From: Chloroflexota bacterium
GTDB taxonomy: Bacteria > Chloroflexota > Dormibacteria > Dormibacterales > Dormibacteraceae
Reading direction: 5' to 3'
NCBI GenBank assembly: GCA_005880175.1
Contig: VBJR01000152.1
Location: 758 to 64,757 of the forward strand
DNA: 64,000 nucleotides
The translations under genes were made by a program, and so were the position numbers. The notes under the pieces were generated by a model. That model had not been told where the DNA came from and did no database searches. It saw only the letters and a program-made list of their open reading frames with translations. Below are positions 1-9,601 of the stretch, in pieces. Each line of letters begins with the position of its first letter. The first letter of the stretch is position 1.

Positions 1-244
1 GCTGCGGGACCTGCACGTCGTAGCGGTACGCGCCGGGCCCGGACTGGGACGCGCTGGCGCCCCGCTCGACGTCCACGCGGACGGTCGGCGGCGACGGCTG
101 CGCGGCGACGAGCGAGGGAGCGGCGCCCGGCGACGTGGGCGGCGGCTGGTCGAGCACCGGCGGCGGCAGGTCGGCCGTCCCGCACGCGACCAGACCCGCG
201 ACCGCGAGGACCGCGAGCACCATCCGTCCCAGTGCCACCACCAT
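1..244 (-). CDS. Putative lipoprotein, N-terminal part (runs off left edge)
   Basis: The minus strand reads ATG GTG GTG GCA CTG from position 244 and stays open to the window edge, giving 81 residues. The start is a short hydrophobic segment (LAVLAVAGLVACG) with a lipobox-like LVAC, so Cys21 should be lipidated. A Pro/Ala/Ser-rich linker follows, and then the start of what may be a beta-rich domain (PTVRVDVERG). I do not recognise the family because the C-terminal part lies outside the window. The gene is divergent from scpA. A TACGTT box lies 9 nt before the ATG and no Shine-Dalgarno site is visible. Confidence 0.6.
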   Translation of the reverse strand, partial: MVVALGRMVLAVLAVAGLVACGTADLPPPVLDQPPPTSPGAAPSLVAAQPSPPTVRVDVERGASASQSGPGAYRYDVQVPQ

Positions 245-253
245 CGGCCCACT

Positions 254-259
254 AACGTA
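254..259 (-). promoter_or_regulatory. Candidate -10 box (TACGTT) of the lipoprotein gene
   Basis: On the minus strand TACGTT ends 9 nt before the ATG at 244. That spacing would put the transcription start at or next to the start codon. It matches the spacing ahead of scpA, dinG, thrS, tyrS and secD. Confidence 0.4.
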
Positions 260-332
260 CCCCATGGGTCCGGGCCGGGCGGCGGAGCGGCGGCAGAGAG
301 CTGCGGAGATCGGGATGCGCGAGTTGCGGGGC

Positions 333-338
333 TATGAT
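333..338 (+). promoter_or_regulatory. Candidate -10 box (TATGAT) of scpA
   Basis: TATGAT lies 8 nt before the GTG at 347. There is no purine-rich Shine-Dalgarno stretch between them. This supports a leaderless transcript and favours GTG 347 over TTG 338 as the scpA start. I see no clear -35 box. Confidence 0.5.
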
Positions 339-346
339 TGCCTGCC

Positions 347-1063
347 GTGGAGCAGCCAGGCGCGGCCCGCTCACGCCTGGAGATCACCACGCCCGTGTTC
401 GAGGGCCCGCTCGAGCTGCTGCTGGTGCTGGCCGAGCGCGAGGAGTTGGACATCTTCCAGGTCTCGCTGGCCAGCCTCACGGAGGCGTACCTGGCCGAGA
501 TCGCCGCGCTGGACGAGCGGGACCCGGTCGAGATGGCCGAGTTCCTGTGGCTGGCGGCCCGACTCCTGCTGCTGAAGTCGATCCGCCTCCTGCCCGGCGA
601 GGAGCCGGACGACGAGGAGGCGGACCTGCTCGGCTGGGAGGAGGACGTCCGCACCCGGCTGCTGGAGTACCGGGCGTACAAGGAGATGGCGGAGAAGCTG
701 ATGGAGCGGGCGGCGGCGGACGAGCAGAGCTATCCGCCGCCCGTCCGCCAGGTGGACGTGGAGGGCCAGGAGGAGCCGATCCAGGTCGCGGCCCTGGTGA
801 AGGCGTTCCAGGCGGTCCTGGCCCGGGTGCCCCCGCGGCCGCTCGTCTACGTCGGCACCCGCTGGACGGTCGAGGACAAGCTGGCGTACCTGCACCAGCG
901 CATCGAGAAGGGCGCGTTCGACCTGGTGGACGTGATCCTGGAGTGCGCCGACCGGCTGGAGGCCGTGATCACGTTCGTCGCCGTGCTCGAGATGCTGCGC
1001 CGCAGCGAGATCCGCGTGCGTCAGGAGCAGAATTTCGGCCGGATACTGGTGGAAGCCCGTTGA
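347..1063 (+). CDS. scpA: Segregation and condensation protein A (ScpA kleisin)
   Basis: This 238-residue protein is the kleisin subunit of the SMC-ScpA-ScpB condensin, which organises and segregates the chromosome. The N-terminal FEGPLELLLVLAEREELDIF and the helical FLWLAARLLLLKSIRLLP segment are typical of ScpA and bind the SMC neck. The C-terminal winged helix (DVILECADRLEAVITFVAVLEML) would bind the SMC head. GTG 347 is preferred because a TATGAT box sits 8 nt upstream; TTG 338 is an alternative. The TGA overlaps the TTG of scpB (TTGA), so the two are probably translated together. Confidence 0.9.
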   Translation: MEQPGAARSRLEITTPVFEGPLELLLVLAEREELDIFQVSLASLTEAYLAEIAALDERDPVEMAEFLWLAARLLLLKSIRLLPGEEPDDEEADLLGWEEDVRTRLLEYRAYKEMAEKLMERAAADEQSYPPPVRQVDVEGQEEPIQVAALVKAFQAVLARVPPRPLVYVGTRWTVEDKLAYLHQRIEKGAFDLVDVILECADRLEAVITFVAVLEMLRRSEIRVRQEQNFGRILVEAR

Positions 1064-1671
1064 GCATCCTGGCACCGGCGATCGAGGCCATCCTGTTCAG
1101 CTCCAACCGCCCGCTTCGCGTGCGCGAGCTGCAGCAGGTGACCGACACCGATCGCCACACGATCGAGCAGGCCCTGGAGGAGCTGCGCGAGTCGCTGACC
1201 CACCGCGGCCTGATGCTCCAGCGCCACCACGACCAGGTCCAGCTGGTGACGCGGCCCGAGCTGGCCGGGTACGTCCGCCGCGCGCTGCGGCCCGAGGTCA
1301 CCGGCCGGCTCTCGACCGCCGCGTACGAGACGCTGGCCATCGTCGCGTACCAGCAGCCGGTGTCCCGGGCCAAGATCGAGGAGATCCGCGGCGTCAACTC
1401 CGACGGCGTCGTCTCGAACCTGGAGCTCCGGGACCTGGTCAAGGAGGTCGGCCGCGGCACCGGACCAGGCCAGCCCAGGCTGTACGGGACCACGATCCGG
1501 TTCCTGCAGATGCTCGGCCTGGAGTCGCTGGAGGACCTGCCGTTCCCCGACACGCAGCGGCTCCCCGACCAGGAGCCGGACCGGGAGGAGGGCGAGGCCG
1601 CGGCCGAGGCGGCCCCGGCGCCCGAGCACCAGGCGGCCGCCGAGGAGGAGGCGCCATCCCCGAGCGCCTGA
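1060..1671 (+). CDS. scpB: Segregation and condensation protein B (ScpB)
   Basis: This 203-residue protein is the dimeric winged-helix partner of ScpA in the SMC complex. It opens with LAPAIEAILFSSNRPLRV and contains TAAYETLAIVAYQQPVSRAK and EEIRGVNSDGVV, which are hallmark ScpB segments. The C-terminal tail after residue 170 is acidic and Ala-rich and is probably disordered. The start is a TTG overlapping the scpA stop. The tail overlaps the predicted start of rluB by 16 bp, and its GAGGAGGAGG codons may also serve as the rluB ribosome binding site. Confidence 0.9.
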   Translation: MSILAPAIEAILFSSNRPLRVRELQQVTDTDRHTIEQALEELRESLTHRGLMLQRHHDQVQLVTRPELAGYVRRALRPEVTGRLSTAAYETLAIVAYQQPVSRAKIEEIRGVNSDGVVSNLELRDLVKEVGRGTGPGQPRLYGTTIRFLQMLGLESLEDLPFPDTQRLPDQEPDREEGEAAAEAAPAPEHQAAAEEEAPSPSA

Positions 1672-2375
1672 ACCGCTACCTGGCCCGCGCGGGCGTCGCG
1701 TCCCGCCGCGCGGCCGACGCGCTGATCGCGTCCGGCGCCGTGCGCGTCAACGGCCGCGTGCCGCCCGAGACCGGCCTGCTCGTCGAGGACGCCGACCGGG
1801 TCACGATCGACGGCCGGCCCGTCGAGCCGCTGACGCGGTTCACGTACCTGGCCATCAACAAGCCGGCCGGCGTGGTCGTCACCGCCCGCGACCCGGAGTC
1901 GCGGACGACCGTGTTCGACCTGGTCCGCGACTCGGGGGCGCCCCGGCTGTTCGCCGTCGGTCGCCTGGACGTGGCCACCACCGGCCTGCTCCTGCTGACC
2001 GACGACGGCGCGCTGGCCAACCAGCTCGCCCACCCCCGCCACAAGGTGCCCAAGGAGTACATCGCGATCGTGGCGGGCATCCCCGGCGAGCGCGACCTGC
2101 GGGCCCTGCGCGAGGGCGTGGACCTGGACGACGGCCGCACGCTGCCCGCCGAGGCGGACGTGACGGGCGCCAACCGCGGCATGGCGCGCGTCCGGCTGGT
2201 CATCCGCGAGGGCCGCAACCGCCAGGTCCGGCGCATGCTGGAGGCGGTCGGCCACCCCGTCCGGCAGCTCGAGCGGATCGGGTTCGGCCCCGTGCGCCTG
2301 GGCCGGCTGCGGCCCGGCGGCTGGCGCAAGCTGCGGCCGGAGGAGCTCGACTCTCTGCACGAGGCGGTCGAGTGA
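1656..2375 (+). CDS. rluB: rRNA pseudouridine synthase, RluB/RsuA family
   Basis: The protein should convert a uridine of 23S (or 16S) rRNA to pseudouridine. An S4 RNA-binding domain covers residues 1-60 (ERLNRYLARAGVASRRAAD). The catalytic domain contains FAVGRLDVATTGLLLLTDDG with the nucleophilic Asp, and EGRNRQVRRMLEAVGH. No ATG, GTG or TTG in this frame precedes the S4 domain. The family N-terminus falls on an ATC at 1656, 4-5 nt after GAGGAGGAGG, so I propose a rare AUC start. Starting at GTG 1740 would remove half of the S4 domain. The stop overlaps the cmk start. Positions 2006-2044 are repeated exactly inside plsC. Confidence 0.85.
   Translation: MPERLNRYLARAGVASRRAADALIASGAVRVNGRVPPETGLLVEDADRVTIDGRPVEPLTRFTYLAINKPAGVVVTARDPESRTTVFDLVRDSGAPRLFAVGRLDVATTGLLLLTDDGALANQLAHPRHKVPKEYIAIVAGIPGERDLRALREGVDLDDGRTLPAEADVTGANRGMARVRLVIREGRNRQVRRMLEAVGHPVRQLERIGFGPVRLGRLRPGGWRKLRPEELDSLHEAVE
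2006..2044 (+). repeat. 39-bp exact repeat, copy A (native, in rluB)
   Basis: The 39 bp from 2006 to 2044 recur without mismatch at 3333-3371. Here they encode a normal part of RluB (GALANQLAHPRHK), so this is the original copy. Confidence 0.95.
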
Positions 2376-3013
2376 TCGTGGCGATCGATGGGCCCGTCGG
2401 CTCCGGCAAATCGGCGGTCGGCCGCAGGGTGGCCGAGGCGCTGGGCCTGCCGTTCGTGGACAGCGGGCTCATGTACCGGGTCGTGGGCCGGCTGGCCGTC
2501 GAGCGCGGTATGGATCTGGACGACGCGGACGCGCTGACCCGCCTGGCGGGCGCCACGACCGTCCACATCGACGGCCGCTGCGTGCGCGTGGACGGCCGCG
2601 ACATCACCGGCCAGGTGTACGCGCCCGACCTCAGCGCGGCCGCCTCGCAGGTGGCCCAGGTGCCCGGCGTGCGCCTCGCGATGGTGGCGCAGCAGCGGGC
2701 GCTGGGGAGGGGGGGCGTGGTGATGGCCGGACGCGACATCGGGACCGTCGTGTTCCCCGACGCGGACCGCAAGTTCTACCTGACGGCCAGCGCCGACGTG
2801 CGCGCCCGCCGCCGCGCCGCCCAGATCGAGGAGCGCGGCGAGAGGGCCGACACCGACCGGCTGCGCCGGGAGGTCGAGGAACGCGACCGCCGCGACGCGG
2901 GCCGCGCGGTGGCCCCGATGCGGCCGGCCGACGACGCGGTGGTCATCGACACGGACGAGCTCGACCTGCCCCAGGTGGTGGCGGAGGTGCTCCGCCAGGT
3001 GCGGGACGCGTGA
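2372..3013 (+). CDS. cmk: Cytidylate kinase
   Basis: The 213-residue enzyme phosphorylates CMP and dCMP with ATP in pyrimidine nucleotide supply. The N-terminus VIVAIDGPVGSGKSAVGRRV holds the Walker A loop, followed by FVDSGLMYRVVG. VMAGRDIGTVVFPDADRKFY is the typical Cmk core, and DRRDAGRAVAPMRPADDAVV near the C-terminus belongs to the lid and C-terminal region. The GTG start overlaps the rluB stop (GTGA). The stop overlaps the plsC start region. Length and motifs look complete. Confidence 0.92.
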   Translation: MIVAIDGPVGSGKSAVGRRVAEALGLPFVDSGLMYRVVGRLAVERGMDLDDADALTRLAGATTVHIDGRCVRVDGRDITGQVYAPDLSAAASQVAQVPGVRLAMVAQQRALGRGGVVMAGRDIGTVVFPDADRKFYLTASADVRARRRAAQIEERGERADTDRLRREVEERDRRDAGRAVAPMRPADDAVVIDTDELDLPQVVAEVLRQVRDA

Positions 3014-3673
3014 TGGTGTACGCGCTCATGCGTGGCCTGATGCGCGGGATCGTGCGCGTCTACCTGGTGGGCCACTTCCGAGTGACCGGCCGCGACCGGG
3101 TGCCCCGGAGCGGCCCGCTCCTCGTCTGCGCCAACCACGCGTCCACGATCGACCCGCCGCTCCTGCCCGCGTTCCTGCCCCGCTCCGACAGCTGGAGCAT
3201 GGCCAAGGCCGAGTGGTTCGCGCGGCCCGGCTTCACGTCGTGGCTCTTCAGCAGCTACCACGCGTTCCCGATCGTGCGCCACTCGCCCGACCGGCGCGGC
3301 CTGCGGCGGGCGCTGGGCGTGCTCCGCGACGGCGGCGCGCTGGCCAACCAGCTCGCCCACCCCCGCCACAACCGTCCTGCCGGTGGCGCTGGTCGGCACC
3401 CGCGACTGCTTCCCGCGCAAGGCGCGGTGGCCGCGCCGGACCCGCGTCGAGGTGCGCTTCGGGGCGCCGATCCGCATCCGCGAGCGGCGGCCGGACGGCA
3501 GCCGGGTCGTAAACCAGGAGGCGGCCGACGCGGTCATGCTGGCCGTCGCCGAGCTGCTGCCGGCCGCGGACCGCGGCGCGTACGCGGCGCTGGACGAGCT
3601 CCATCGACGATTGGACGGCGTGTGGGAGCCGGCCGCCGGCCCGGCGGCCAGCCAATCGCCGGTCGGCCGATAG
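3013..3673 (+). pseudogene. plsC: 1-acyl-glycerol-3-phosphate acyltransferase (PlsC), disrupted
   Basis: PlsC acylates lysophosphatidic acid in membrane lipid synthesis. The N-terminal half is normal and has the catalytic NHASTIDPPLLP box in one frame up to about 3333. The C-terminal part (TVLPVALVGTRDCFPR) continues from about 3371 in another frame to a TAG at 3671. The conserved FPEGTRS block that should lie between is missing. A 39-bp exact copy of rluB sequence occupies the junction, so the reading frame breaks there. Because the gene is usually essential and the patch matches a sequence 1.3 kb upstream, a local assembly error is more likely than decay. The stop codon lies inside the dinG -10 box. 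Confidence 0.8.
3333..3371 (+). repeat. 39-bp exact repeat, copy B (foreign patch in plsC)
   Basis: This is identical to 2006-2044 in rluB. It replaces the codons for the PlsC FPEGTRS region and shifts the frame. Confidence 0.95.
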
Positions 3674-3676
3674 AAT
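3671..3676 (+). promoter_or_regulatory. Candidate -10 box (TAGAAT) of dinG
   Basis: TAGAAT lies 10 nt before the dinG ATG at 3687, with no Shine-Dalgarno site between. Its first three bases are the plsC stop codon. Confidence 0.4.
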
Positions 3677-3686
3677 CGCGAACCTG

Positions 3687-6428
3687 ATGGAGTACGTCGC
3701 GCTCGACCTGGAGACCACCGGGCTCGACCCGGAGCGCGACAGGGTGATCGAGGTGGGGGCGGTGGTCTTCACCTACGACGCGGTCGAGCGCACGCTGGAG
3801 CGGCTGACCGATCCCGGCCGGTCCGTCCCGGAGGCCGTGCTCAGACTGACCGGCATCACGCCCGAGGACCTGGTCGGCGCGCCGGCCGCCGCCACCGTCA
3901 TGGGCGAGCTGGCCGGGCTGCTCCAGGGCCGCCAGCCCGTCGGCCACGGCGCCCGGCTCGACGTGGACTTCCTGGTCGCCGCCGGCCTGTGGCCGCCCGG
4001 GCAGGAGATCCTCGACACGCTCGACGTCGCGCGCATCCTCATGCCGGGCGCGCAGAGCCACAGCCTGCCCGTGCTGGCCCTGGAGCTGGGCCTGGCGCAG
4101 CCCCGGCCGCACCGGGCGCTGGACGACGCCGACGCCACCCGCCAGCTCCTGCTGCGCCTGCGCGCGGTCGCCGCCAGCCTGGACGACCGCATGAAGGAGT
4201 CGATGCTGGCGCTCGTCGCGCCGTACGGCTGGGCGATCGCCAGCTTCTTCGCGGAGGCCCTGACCGCCCCGGCGCCCGACCCGCCCCTGCCCCGGCCGCT
4301 CCCGCCGGCGCCGGCCGGCCCGCCGCGGCGGGGCCGGGAGATCGCGGACGACTCGCCCGCCGCCCTGGCGGGGCTGCTGTCGCCGGGCGGGCCCCTGGCC
4401 GCCTCGCTGCCCGGCTACGAGCACCGCGAGGCGCAGCTGCAGATGCTGCTCGCGGCGGCCCAGATCATGCGCCGCGGCGGCCGGCTCGTCGTCGAGGCGG
4501 GCACCGGAACCGGGAAGAGCCTGGCCTACCTGGTGCCGGCGCTGGCCAGGGCCGTGGGGCGAGGCGAGCGGGCGGTGGTCGCGACGCACACGCACACGCT
4601 GCAGGAGCAGCTGATGGTGAAGGACATCCCGGCCCTGCGCCAGTGGCTGCCCTGGGACTTCGAGGCGTGCCTGCTCAAGGGCCGCTCCAACTACGTGTCG
4701 CTGCGGCGCTGGCGGCGGTACCTGTTCGAGCCCTGCCGGGACGCCGAGGAGCTGAAGTTCAAGCTCAAGATCCTGGTCTGGCTGGAGCAGACCCGGACCG
4801 GGGACCGCGCGGAGCTGCGCCTGCAGGGCACGGACGAGTCGTTCTGGGCCCGGATCGCGTCCGACCCGCTGGACTGCGTCGGCCTCCGCTGCACCGAGGC
4901 GGACTGCTTCGTGCACCGGGCCCGGGCCGAGGCGGAGCGCGCCGACCTGGTCGTGGTCAACCACGCGCTGCTGCTGGCGGACGCCAGCACCGGCGGGTCG
5001 CTGATCCCGGCGTACGAGCACCTGGTGGTGGACGAGGCGCACCACCTCGAGGACTCGGCCACGCAGAGCCTGCGCGCCGACGTGGACGGACCCGCGGTCG
5101 AGGGCCTGCTCCGGCGGCTCGCCAACGAGGCCGACGGCCGCCGGCTGGGCTTGCTGCCCGCGATGCGCCTGCAGCCGCACCTGGGCGAGTCGGAGGACTC
5201 GCTGGCCGAGGCCGAGCTGGCGACCGCCGCGGCCGCGCCCCGCTGCGCCACGTTCTTCCAGGCCGCCGCCGAGTGGACGCGCCGGCAGCTGCCCGAGGAG
5301 AGCATGCGCCGCGACGAGGCGGTCCGCCTCGTGCCCGAGCAGCGCGAGCGCCCCGACTGGCTCCCGCTGGCCGCGCTCGCCGCCGACGCGGTCGTGGCGC
5401 TGAGCGCGCTCGACGCGCACCTGCGGCGGGCGCTCGCCACGAGCCGCGAGCGCCTGGGCGGCCAGCAGCCCGACCAGGACGTCCGCGAGCTGGAGATCAT
5501 CCGTGGCCGCCTGGCGGACGCGGCCGACCTGCTCGACCAGGCGTTCCAGCGCCCGGACGCCAACCGCGTGTACTGGATGACGGTCCCCGGCCGCACCGGC
5601 GTGCTGCTGCTCCGCTCGGCCCCCCTGGAGATCGGGCCGATGCTGCGCGAACGCGTGTTCGCCGAGCGGAGCAGCGTGGTGATGACGTCGGCCAGCCTGG
5701 CGGTGGCCGGCAGCTTCGACTACTTCTGCTCCCGGGTCGGCCTGGGCGCCGAGGTGGAGACGCTGCTGCTGGCCTCGCCGTTCGACTACCTGGCCCAGGC
5801 GCTGGTGTGCCTGCCCACGGACGTGCCGGACCCGCAGTCCGAGGAGTTCGAGCTGGCGGTCGAGGACATCGTGGCCGACGTGGCCGCCCGCCTCAGCGGG
5901 CGCACGCTCGCCCTCTTCACCTCGCACCACCAGCTCCGCAACGTCTACACGAGCCTCAAACACCGCCGCGACCTGGACGAGGTGCTGATCCTGGGCCAGG
6001 GGATCGACGGCCAGCGCCGCCACGTGCTGCGCGCGTTCGAGGAGAACGAGCGGCCGCTGCTGCTGGGCACGTCGAGCTTCTGGGAGGGCATCGACGTGCC
6101 GGGCGAGCGGCTGTCGTGCGTCGTGATCGTGCGGCTGCCGTTCCAGGTGCCGACCGAGCCCGTGTTCGCGGCCCGGGCCGAGCGGCTCCGCGACCCGTTC
6201 CTGCAGTACGCGCTGCCCCAGGCGGCGCTGCGCCTCAAGCAGGGGTTCGGCCGCCTGATCCGCCGCCACGACGACCGCGGCGCCGTGGTGATCCTGGACA
6301 ACCGCGTGCTGGAGCGCGACTACGGCCGGGCGTTCCTGGAGGCGCTGCCCCCGGCCTCGCGGTACCTGGGGCCGGCGGCCGGGATGGGCGAGCGCATCGA
6401 GGCCTGGGTGGCGTCCGACGCCCGTTGA
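3687..6428 (+). CDS. dinG: DinG-family ATP-dependent helicase with N-terminal DnaQ-like exonuclease
   Basis: This 913-residue fusion has a DEDDh exonuclease domain at residues 1-165 (ALDLETTGLDPERDRVIEVG, then a HRALDDADATRQLL segment). An XPD/DinG superfamily 2 helicase follows, with Walker A AGTGTGKSLAYL near residue 272, DEAHH near residue 449, and the C-terminal motif FGRLIRRHDDRGAVVILDNR. Related proteins unwind D-loops, R-loops and forked DNA using a 4Fe-4S cluster. In the cluster region I see DCVGLRCTEADCFVHRARAE, but the usual first cysteine after GRSNY is Ser (GRSNYVSLRR), so cluster binding is uncertain. The last codon overlaps the rsmI TTG start. Confidence 0.88.
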   Translation: MEYVALDLETTGLDPERDRVIEVGAVVFTYDAVERTLERLTDPGRSVPEAVLRLTGITPEDLVGAPAAATVMGELAGLLQGRQPVGHGARLDVDFLVAAGLWPPGQEILDTLDVARILMPGAQSHSLPVLALELGLAQPRPHRALDDADATRQLLLRLRAVAASLDDRMKESMLALVAPYGWAIASFFAEALTAPAPDPPLPRPLPPAPAGPPRRGREIADDSPAALAGLLSPGGPLAASLPGYEHREAQLQMLLAAAQIMRRGGRLVVEAGTGTGKSLAYLVPALARAVGRGERAVVATHTHTLQEQLMVKDIPALRQWLPWDFEACLLKGRSNYVSLRRWRRYLFEPCRDAEELKFKLKILVWLEQTRTGDRAELRLQGTDESFWARIASDPLDCVGLRCTEADCFVHRARAEAERADLVVVNHALLLADASTGGSLIPAYEHLVVDEAHHLEDSATQSLRADVDGPAVEGLLRRLANEADGRRLGLLPAMRLQPHLGESEDSLAEAELATAAAAPRCATFFQAAAEWTRRQLPEESMRRDEAVRLVPEQRERPDWLPLAALAADAVVALSALDAHLRRALATSRERLGGQQPDQDVRELEIIRGRLADAADLLDQAFQRPDANRVYWMTVPGRTGVLLLRSAPLEIGPMLRERVFAERSSVVMTSASLAVAGSFDYFCSRVGLGAEVETLLLASPFDYLAQALVCLPTDVPDPQSEEFELAVEDIVADVAARLSGRTLALFTSHHQLRNVYTSLKHRRDLDEVLILGQGIDGQRRHVLRAFEENERPLLLGTSSFWEGIDVPGERLSCVVIVRLPFQVPTEPVFAARAERLRDPFLQYALPQAALRLKQGFGRLIRRHDDRGAVVILDNRVLERDYGRAFLEALPPASRYLGPAAGMGERIEAWVASDAR

Positions 6429-7093
6429 GCACGCTCTACGTCGTCGCGACGCCGATCGGCAACCTGGAGGACGTGACGCTGCGCGCCCTCCGCATCCTGG
6501 GCGAGGTGGACGCGATCGCGGCCGAGGACACCCGGGTGACCGGCCGGCTCCTGGCCCGGCACGGGCTGAGGAAGCGGATGCTGAGCTACCGCGCGCCGGT
6601 GGAGGAGCGGACGCTGCCCCGCGTGCTGGATGCGCTGGAGTCGGGCGACGTGGCGCTGGTCACCGACGCCGGCACGCCGACGCTGTCCGACCCGGGTCAG
6701 CGGCTGGTGGACGCGGCGTGGGCGGCGGGCCACCAGGTGGTGCCGCTGCCGGGGCCGAGCGCCGTGACGGCCGCGCTCTCGGCCGCCGGCTGGGGCGGGC
6801 CCGGCTTCTGCTTCGCCGGCTACCTGCCCCGCAAGCCGGGCGAGCTCCGGCGCTTCTTCGAGGGGCTGCGCGAGGCGGACCGGCCGACCGTCGCGTTCGA
6901 GTCGCCGTTCCGCGTCCGCCGGGCCCTGGCGGCGCTCGCCGAGACGCTGCCGGACCGGCCCGTCGCGCTCGCCCGCGAGCTGACGAAGGTGCACGAGGAA
7001 GTGCTGCGGGGGACGGCCGCCGAGGTGCTGGCCGCCCTTGGCGAGCCCGTGCGAGGCGAGATTACGCTTGTCATCTCGCATGAGCCCCACTGA
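6425..7093 (+). CDS. rsmI: 16S rRNA (cytidine-2'-O)-methyltransferase RsmI
   Basis: RsmI 2'-O-methylates C1402 of 16S rRNA in the decoding centre using SAM. The 222-residue protein begins [20 protein letters not shown] and has [29 protein letters not shown] and [16 protein letters not shown], all typical of this tetrapyrrole-methylase-fold family. It is shorter than RsmI of E. coli (about 286) and lacks the C-terminal extension. The TTG start overlaps the dinG stop (TTGA). The last 14 bp overlap metG. Confidence 0.9.
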   Translation: MSTLYVVATPIGNLEDVTLRALRILGEVDAIAAEDTRVTGRLLARHGLRKRMLSYRAPVEERTLPRVLDALESGDVALVTDAGTPTLSDPGQRLVDAAWAAGHQVVPLPGPSAVTAALSAAGWGGPGFCFAGYLPRKPGELRRFFEGLREADRPTVAFESPFRVRRALAALAETLPDRPVALARELTKVHEEVLRGTAAEVLAALGEPVRGEITLVISHEPH

Positions 7094-8840
7094 CCGCATC
7101 CTCATATCCGTCGCGTGGCCGTACGCCAGCGGACCGCGGCACCTCGGCCACATGGCCGCGTACGTCCCGTCGGACGTGTTCGCCCGGTACCAGCGCCTGC
7201 GCGGGGCCCAGGTGCTGATGGTCAGCGGCACCGACGAGCACGGCACCCCGATCACGTACGGCGCGGACGAGGAGGGCATCACCCCCCGCGAGTTCGCGGA
7301 CCGCAACAACGCCATCATCGTGGAGGACCTGCGGCGCCTCGGGTTCACGTACGACACGTTCACGCGCACCACCACGCGCAACCACTACCGGGTCGTCCAG
7401 GGCCTGTTCCGGACCCTCTACGACAAGGGCTACATCGTGCCCCGCACGCAGATGGGGGCGTTCTCGCCGAGCACCGGCCGGACGCTGCCCGACCGCTACA
7501 TCGAGGGCACGTGCCCGATCTGCAGCTACCCGAGCGCGCGCGGCGACCAGTGCGACAACTGCGGCAACCAGCTCGATCCGATCGACCTGATCGAGCCGCG
7601 CTCGCGGATCAACGGGGAGGTGCCCGAGTTCCGCGAGACCGAGCACTTCTTCTTCGACCTGCCCGCGTTCGCCGAGCAGCTGGAGGAGTGGATCCGGGCC
7701 CAGGAGCACTGGCGGCAGAACGTCCGCCGGTACTCGCTCAACTTCGTGGGCGACCTGAAGCCGCGCGCGATCACCCGCGACCTGGACTGGGGCGTGCCGA
7801 TCCCGCTGCCGGGCTGGGAGGACCGCCCCGACAAGCGCATCTACGTCTGGTTCGACGCGGTGATGGGCTACCTGTCGGCCTCGATCGAGTGGGCGGCCAA
7901 CCGGGGCACGCCGGAGGCGTGGCGGGAGTGGTGGCAGGACCCGGCCGCCCGCGGCTACTACTTCATGGGCAAGGACAACATCACGTTCCACACGGTGATG
8001 TGGCCGGCGATCCTGCTCGGCGCGGGCGACCTGGAGCTGCCGTACGACGTCGTCTCCAGCGAGTTCCTGACGATGGAGGGCCGCCAGTTCTCGACCAGCC
8101 GCGGCCACGTGATCGAGGTCCGCGACGTGCTCGCCCGCTACGACCCGGACGCCCTGCGCTTCTTCCTCACGATCGGCGGCCCGGAGACGACGGACACCGA
8201 CTTCACGTGGTCGGAGTTCGTGCGCCGCAACAACGACGAGCTGGTGGGCACGTGGGGCAACCTGGTCCACCGGACGCTGGTCAACGCCCACCGCAACTTC
8301 GGCGTGGTGCCCGAGCCGGGCGAGCTGACGGAGCGCGACCGGCGGCTGATCGCGGAGGTGGAGGCGGGCTTCGACAGCGTGGGCGGCCTGCTCGGGGCGG
8401 CCCGGTTCAAGGCCGCGATCACCGAGGTGCTGCGCCTGGCCGCGCTCGTCAACCAGTACCTGGGCGAGGAGCAGCCGTGGCACCGCATCAAGGAGGACCG
8501 CGAGCGGGCGGCGACCACGCTGTTCGTGGCGATCCGCTGCGTGGACAGCCTCAAGACGCTGCTGACGCCGTTCCTGCCGTTCTCCGCCCAGCGCCTGCAC
8601 GAGCTGCTCGGCTACGACGACGTGATCGCCCCGCAGCCGGTCGTGCGCGAGTACGAGGAGGAGGGCGGCGTCCGCCACGCGGTGCTGGGCGGCGAGTACG
8701 ACGCGACCCCGCGCTGGGCGCCGAGCCGGATCCCGGCCGGCCGCCCGCTGCCGGCCCCGACCCCGCTGTTCAAGAAGCTGGACGACAGCGTGGTCGAGGC
8801 GGAGCTGGACCGCATGCGCGAGCGCACCGGGACGGCGTGA
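7080..8840 (+). CDS. metG: Methionyl-tRNA synthetase
   Basis: MetRS charges tRNA-Met. The 586-residue protein has the class I HIGH-type site at [14 protein letters not shown], a four-cysteine zinc knuckle [18 protein letters not shown], and [15 protein letters not shown] in place of the KMSKS loop. That puts it with the KFSKSRG/STSRG-type MetRS. An anticodon-binding helical domain follows ([19 protein letters not shown]). There is no C-terminal tRNA-binding dimer domain. ATG 7080 matches the family N-terminus ([20 protein letters not shown]) and overlaps rsmI by 14 bp. The stop overlaps the tatD GTG. Confidence 0.93.
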   Translation: MSPTDRILISVAWPYASGPRHLGHMAAYVPSDVFARYQRLRGAQVLMVSGTDEHGTPITYGADEEGITPREFADRNNAIIVEDLRRLGFTYDTFTRTTTRNHYRVVQGLFRTLYDKGYIVPRTQMGAFSPSTGRTLPDRYIEGTCPICSYPSARGDQCDNCGNQLDPIDLIEPRSRINGEVPEFRETEHFFFDLPAFAEQLEEWIRAQEHWRQNVRRYSLNFVGDLKPRAITRDLDWGVPIPLPGWEDRPDKRIYVWFDAVMGYLSASIEWAANRGTPEAWREWWQDPAARGYYFMGKDNITFHTVMWPAILLGAGDLELPYDVVSSEFLTMEGRQFSTSRGHVIEVRDVLARYDPDALRFFLTIGGPETTDTDFTWSEFVRRNNDELVGTWGNLVHRTLVNAHRNFGVVPEPGELTERDRRLIAEVEAGFDSVGGLLGAARFKAAITEVLRLAALVNQYLGEEQPWHRIKEDRERAATTLFVAIRCVDSLKTLLTPFLPFSAQRLHELLGYDDVIAPQPVVREYEEEGGVRHAVLGGEYDATPRWAPSRIPAGRPLPAPTPLFKKLDDSVVEAELDRMRERTGTA

Positions 8841-9601
8841 GGCTCGTCGACACCCACGTCCACCTCGAGGAGGTCGAGGGCGACGTGGACGACATCCTGG
8901 CCGAGGCCCGCGCCGCCGGCGTCACCGACGTGATCGCGATGGGCGTGGACGCGCCCACCAGCCGCCGGGTCGCCGAATGGGCGGGCACCAGGCCGGGCGT
9001 CTGGGGCGCCGTCGGCCACCACCCGCTCAACCAGGTCGGCCCCGACCTGGGCCTGCTGCGCGAGCTGGCGGAGCGGCCCGGCGTGGTCGCGATCGGGGAG
9101 GTCGGCCTCGACCACGCCGACGAGCACCGGGGGCCGCACGACGCCCAGGAGGAGTGGTTCCGCGGCTGCTGCGAGCTGGCGCTGGAGCTGGGCCTGCCCG
9201 TCTGCGTCCACACCCGCGAATGCACGGAGGCGGTCTACGACGCGGTCCGCGCCCATCCCGGCCTGACCGGTGTCATGCACTACTGGGTCCTGGACTGGGA
9301 CTGGGCGCGCCGGTTCCTGGACCTCGGCTTCTTCATCTCGTTCTCGGGCGTCGTGACCCGGAGCAGCCGGGCCGACCTGCGCGACGTCGCCAGCCGGGTG
9401 CCGGCCGACCGCCTGCTGGTCGAGACCGACGCCCCCTGGGGCACGCCCCGGGGCCGCGAGGGCCGGATGCGGCCGGCCTGGATGGTGGACACCGCGCGCA
9501 CGCTGGCCGAGGTGCGCGGCATCTCGGTGGAGGAGCTGGCCGAGCTGGAATGGGCCAACGTGAGGACGCTGTTCCCCGGGCTCGCGGCGTCCCGGGGCTG
9601 A
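8837..9601 (+). CDS. tatD: TatD-family metal-dependent hydrolase
   Basis: This 254-residue TIM-barrel protein belongs to the TatD DNase family (3'-5' exonuclease and quality-control roles in characterised members). Metal ligands are visible at [29 protein letters not shown] and [10 protein letters not shown]. The middle [17 protein letters not shown] replaces the usual HCF motif, so it is a divergent member. The GTG start overlaps the metG stop. Its own TGA overlaps the proposed CTG start of rsmA. metG-tatD-rsmA is a common bacterial gene order. Confidence 0.85.
   Translation: MRLVDTHVHLEEVEGDVDDILAEARAAGVTDVIAMGVDAPTSRRVAEWAGTRPGVWGAVGHHPLNQVGPDLGLLRELAERPGVVAIGEVGLDHADEHRGPHDAQEEWFRGCCELALELGLPVCVHTRECTEAVYDAVRAHPGLTGVMHYWVLDWDWARRFLDLGFFISFSGVVTRSSRADLRDVASRVPADRLLVETDAPWGTPRGREGRMRPAWMVDTARTLAEVRGISVEELAELEWANVRTLFPGLAASRG

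Noticed and set aside
1740..2375. GTG 1740 as the rluB start
   Set aside because: It would cut away half of the S4 domain, which is encoded in frame directly upstream.
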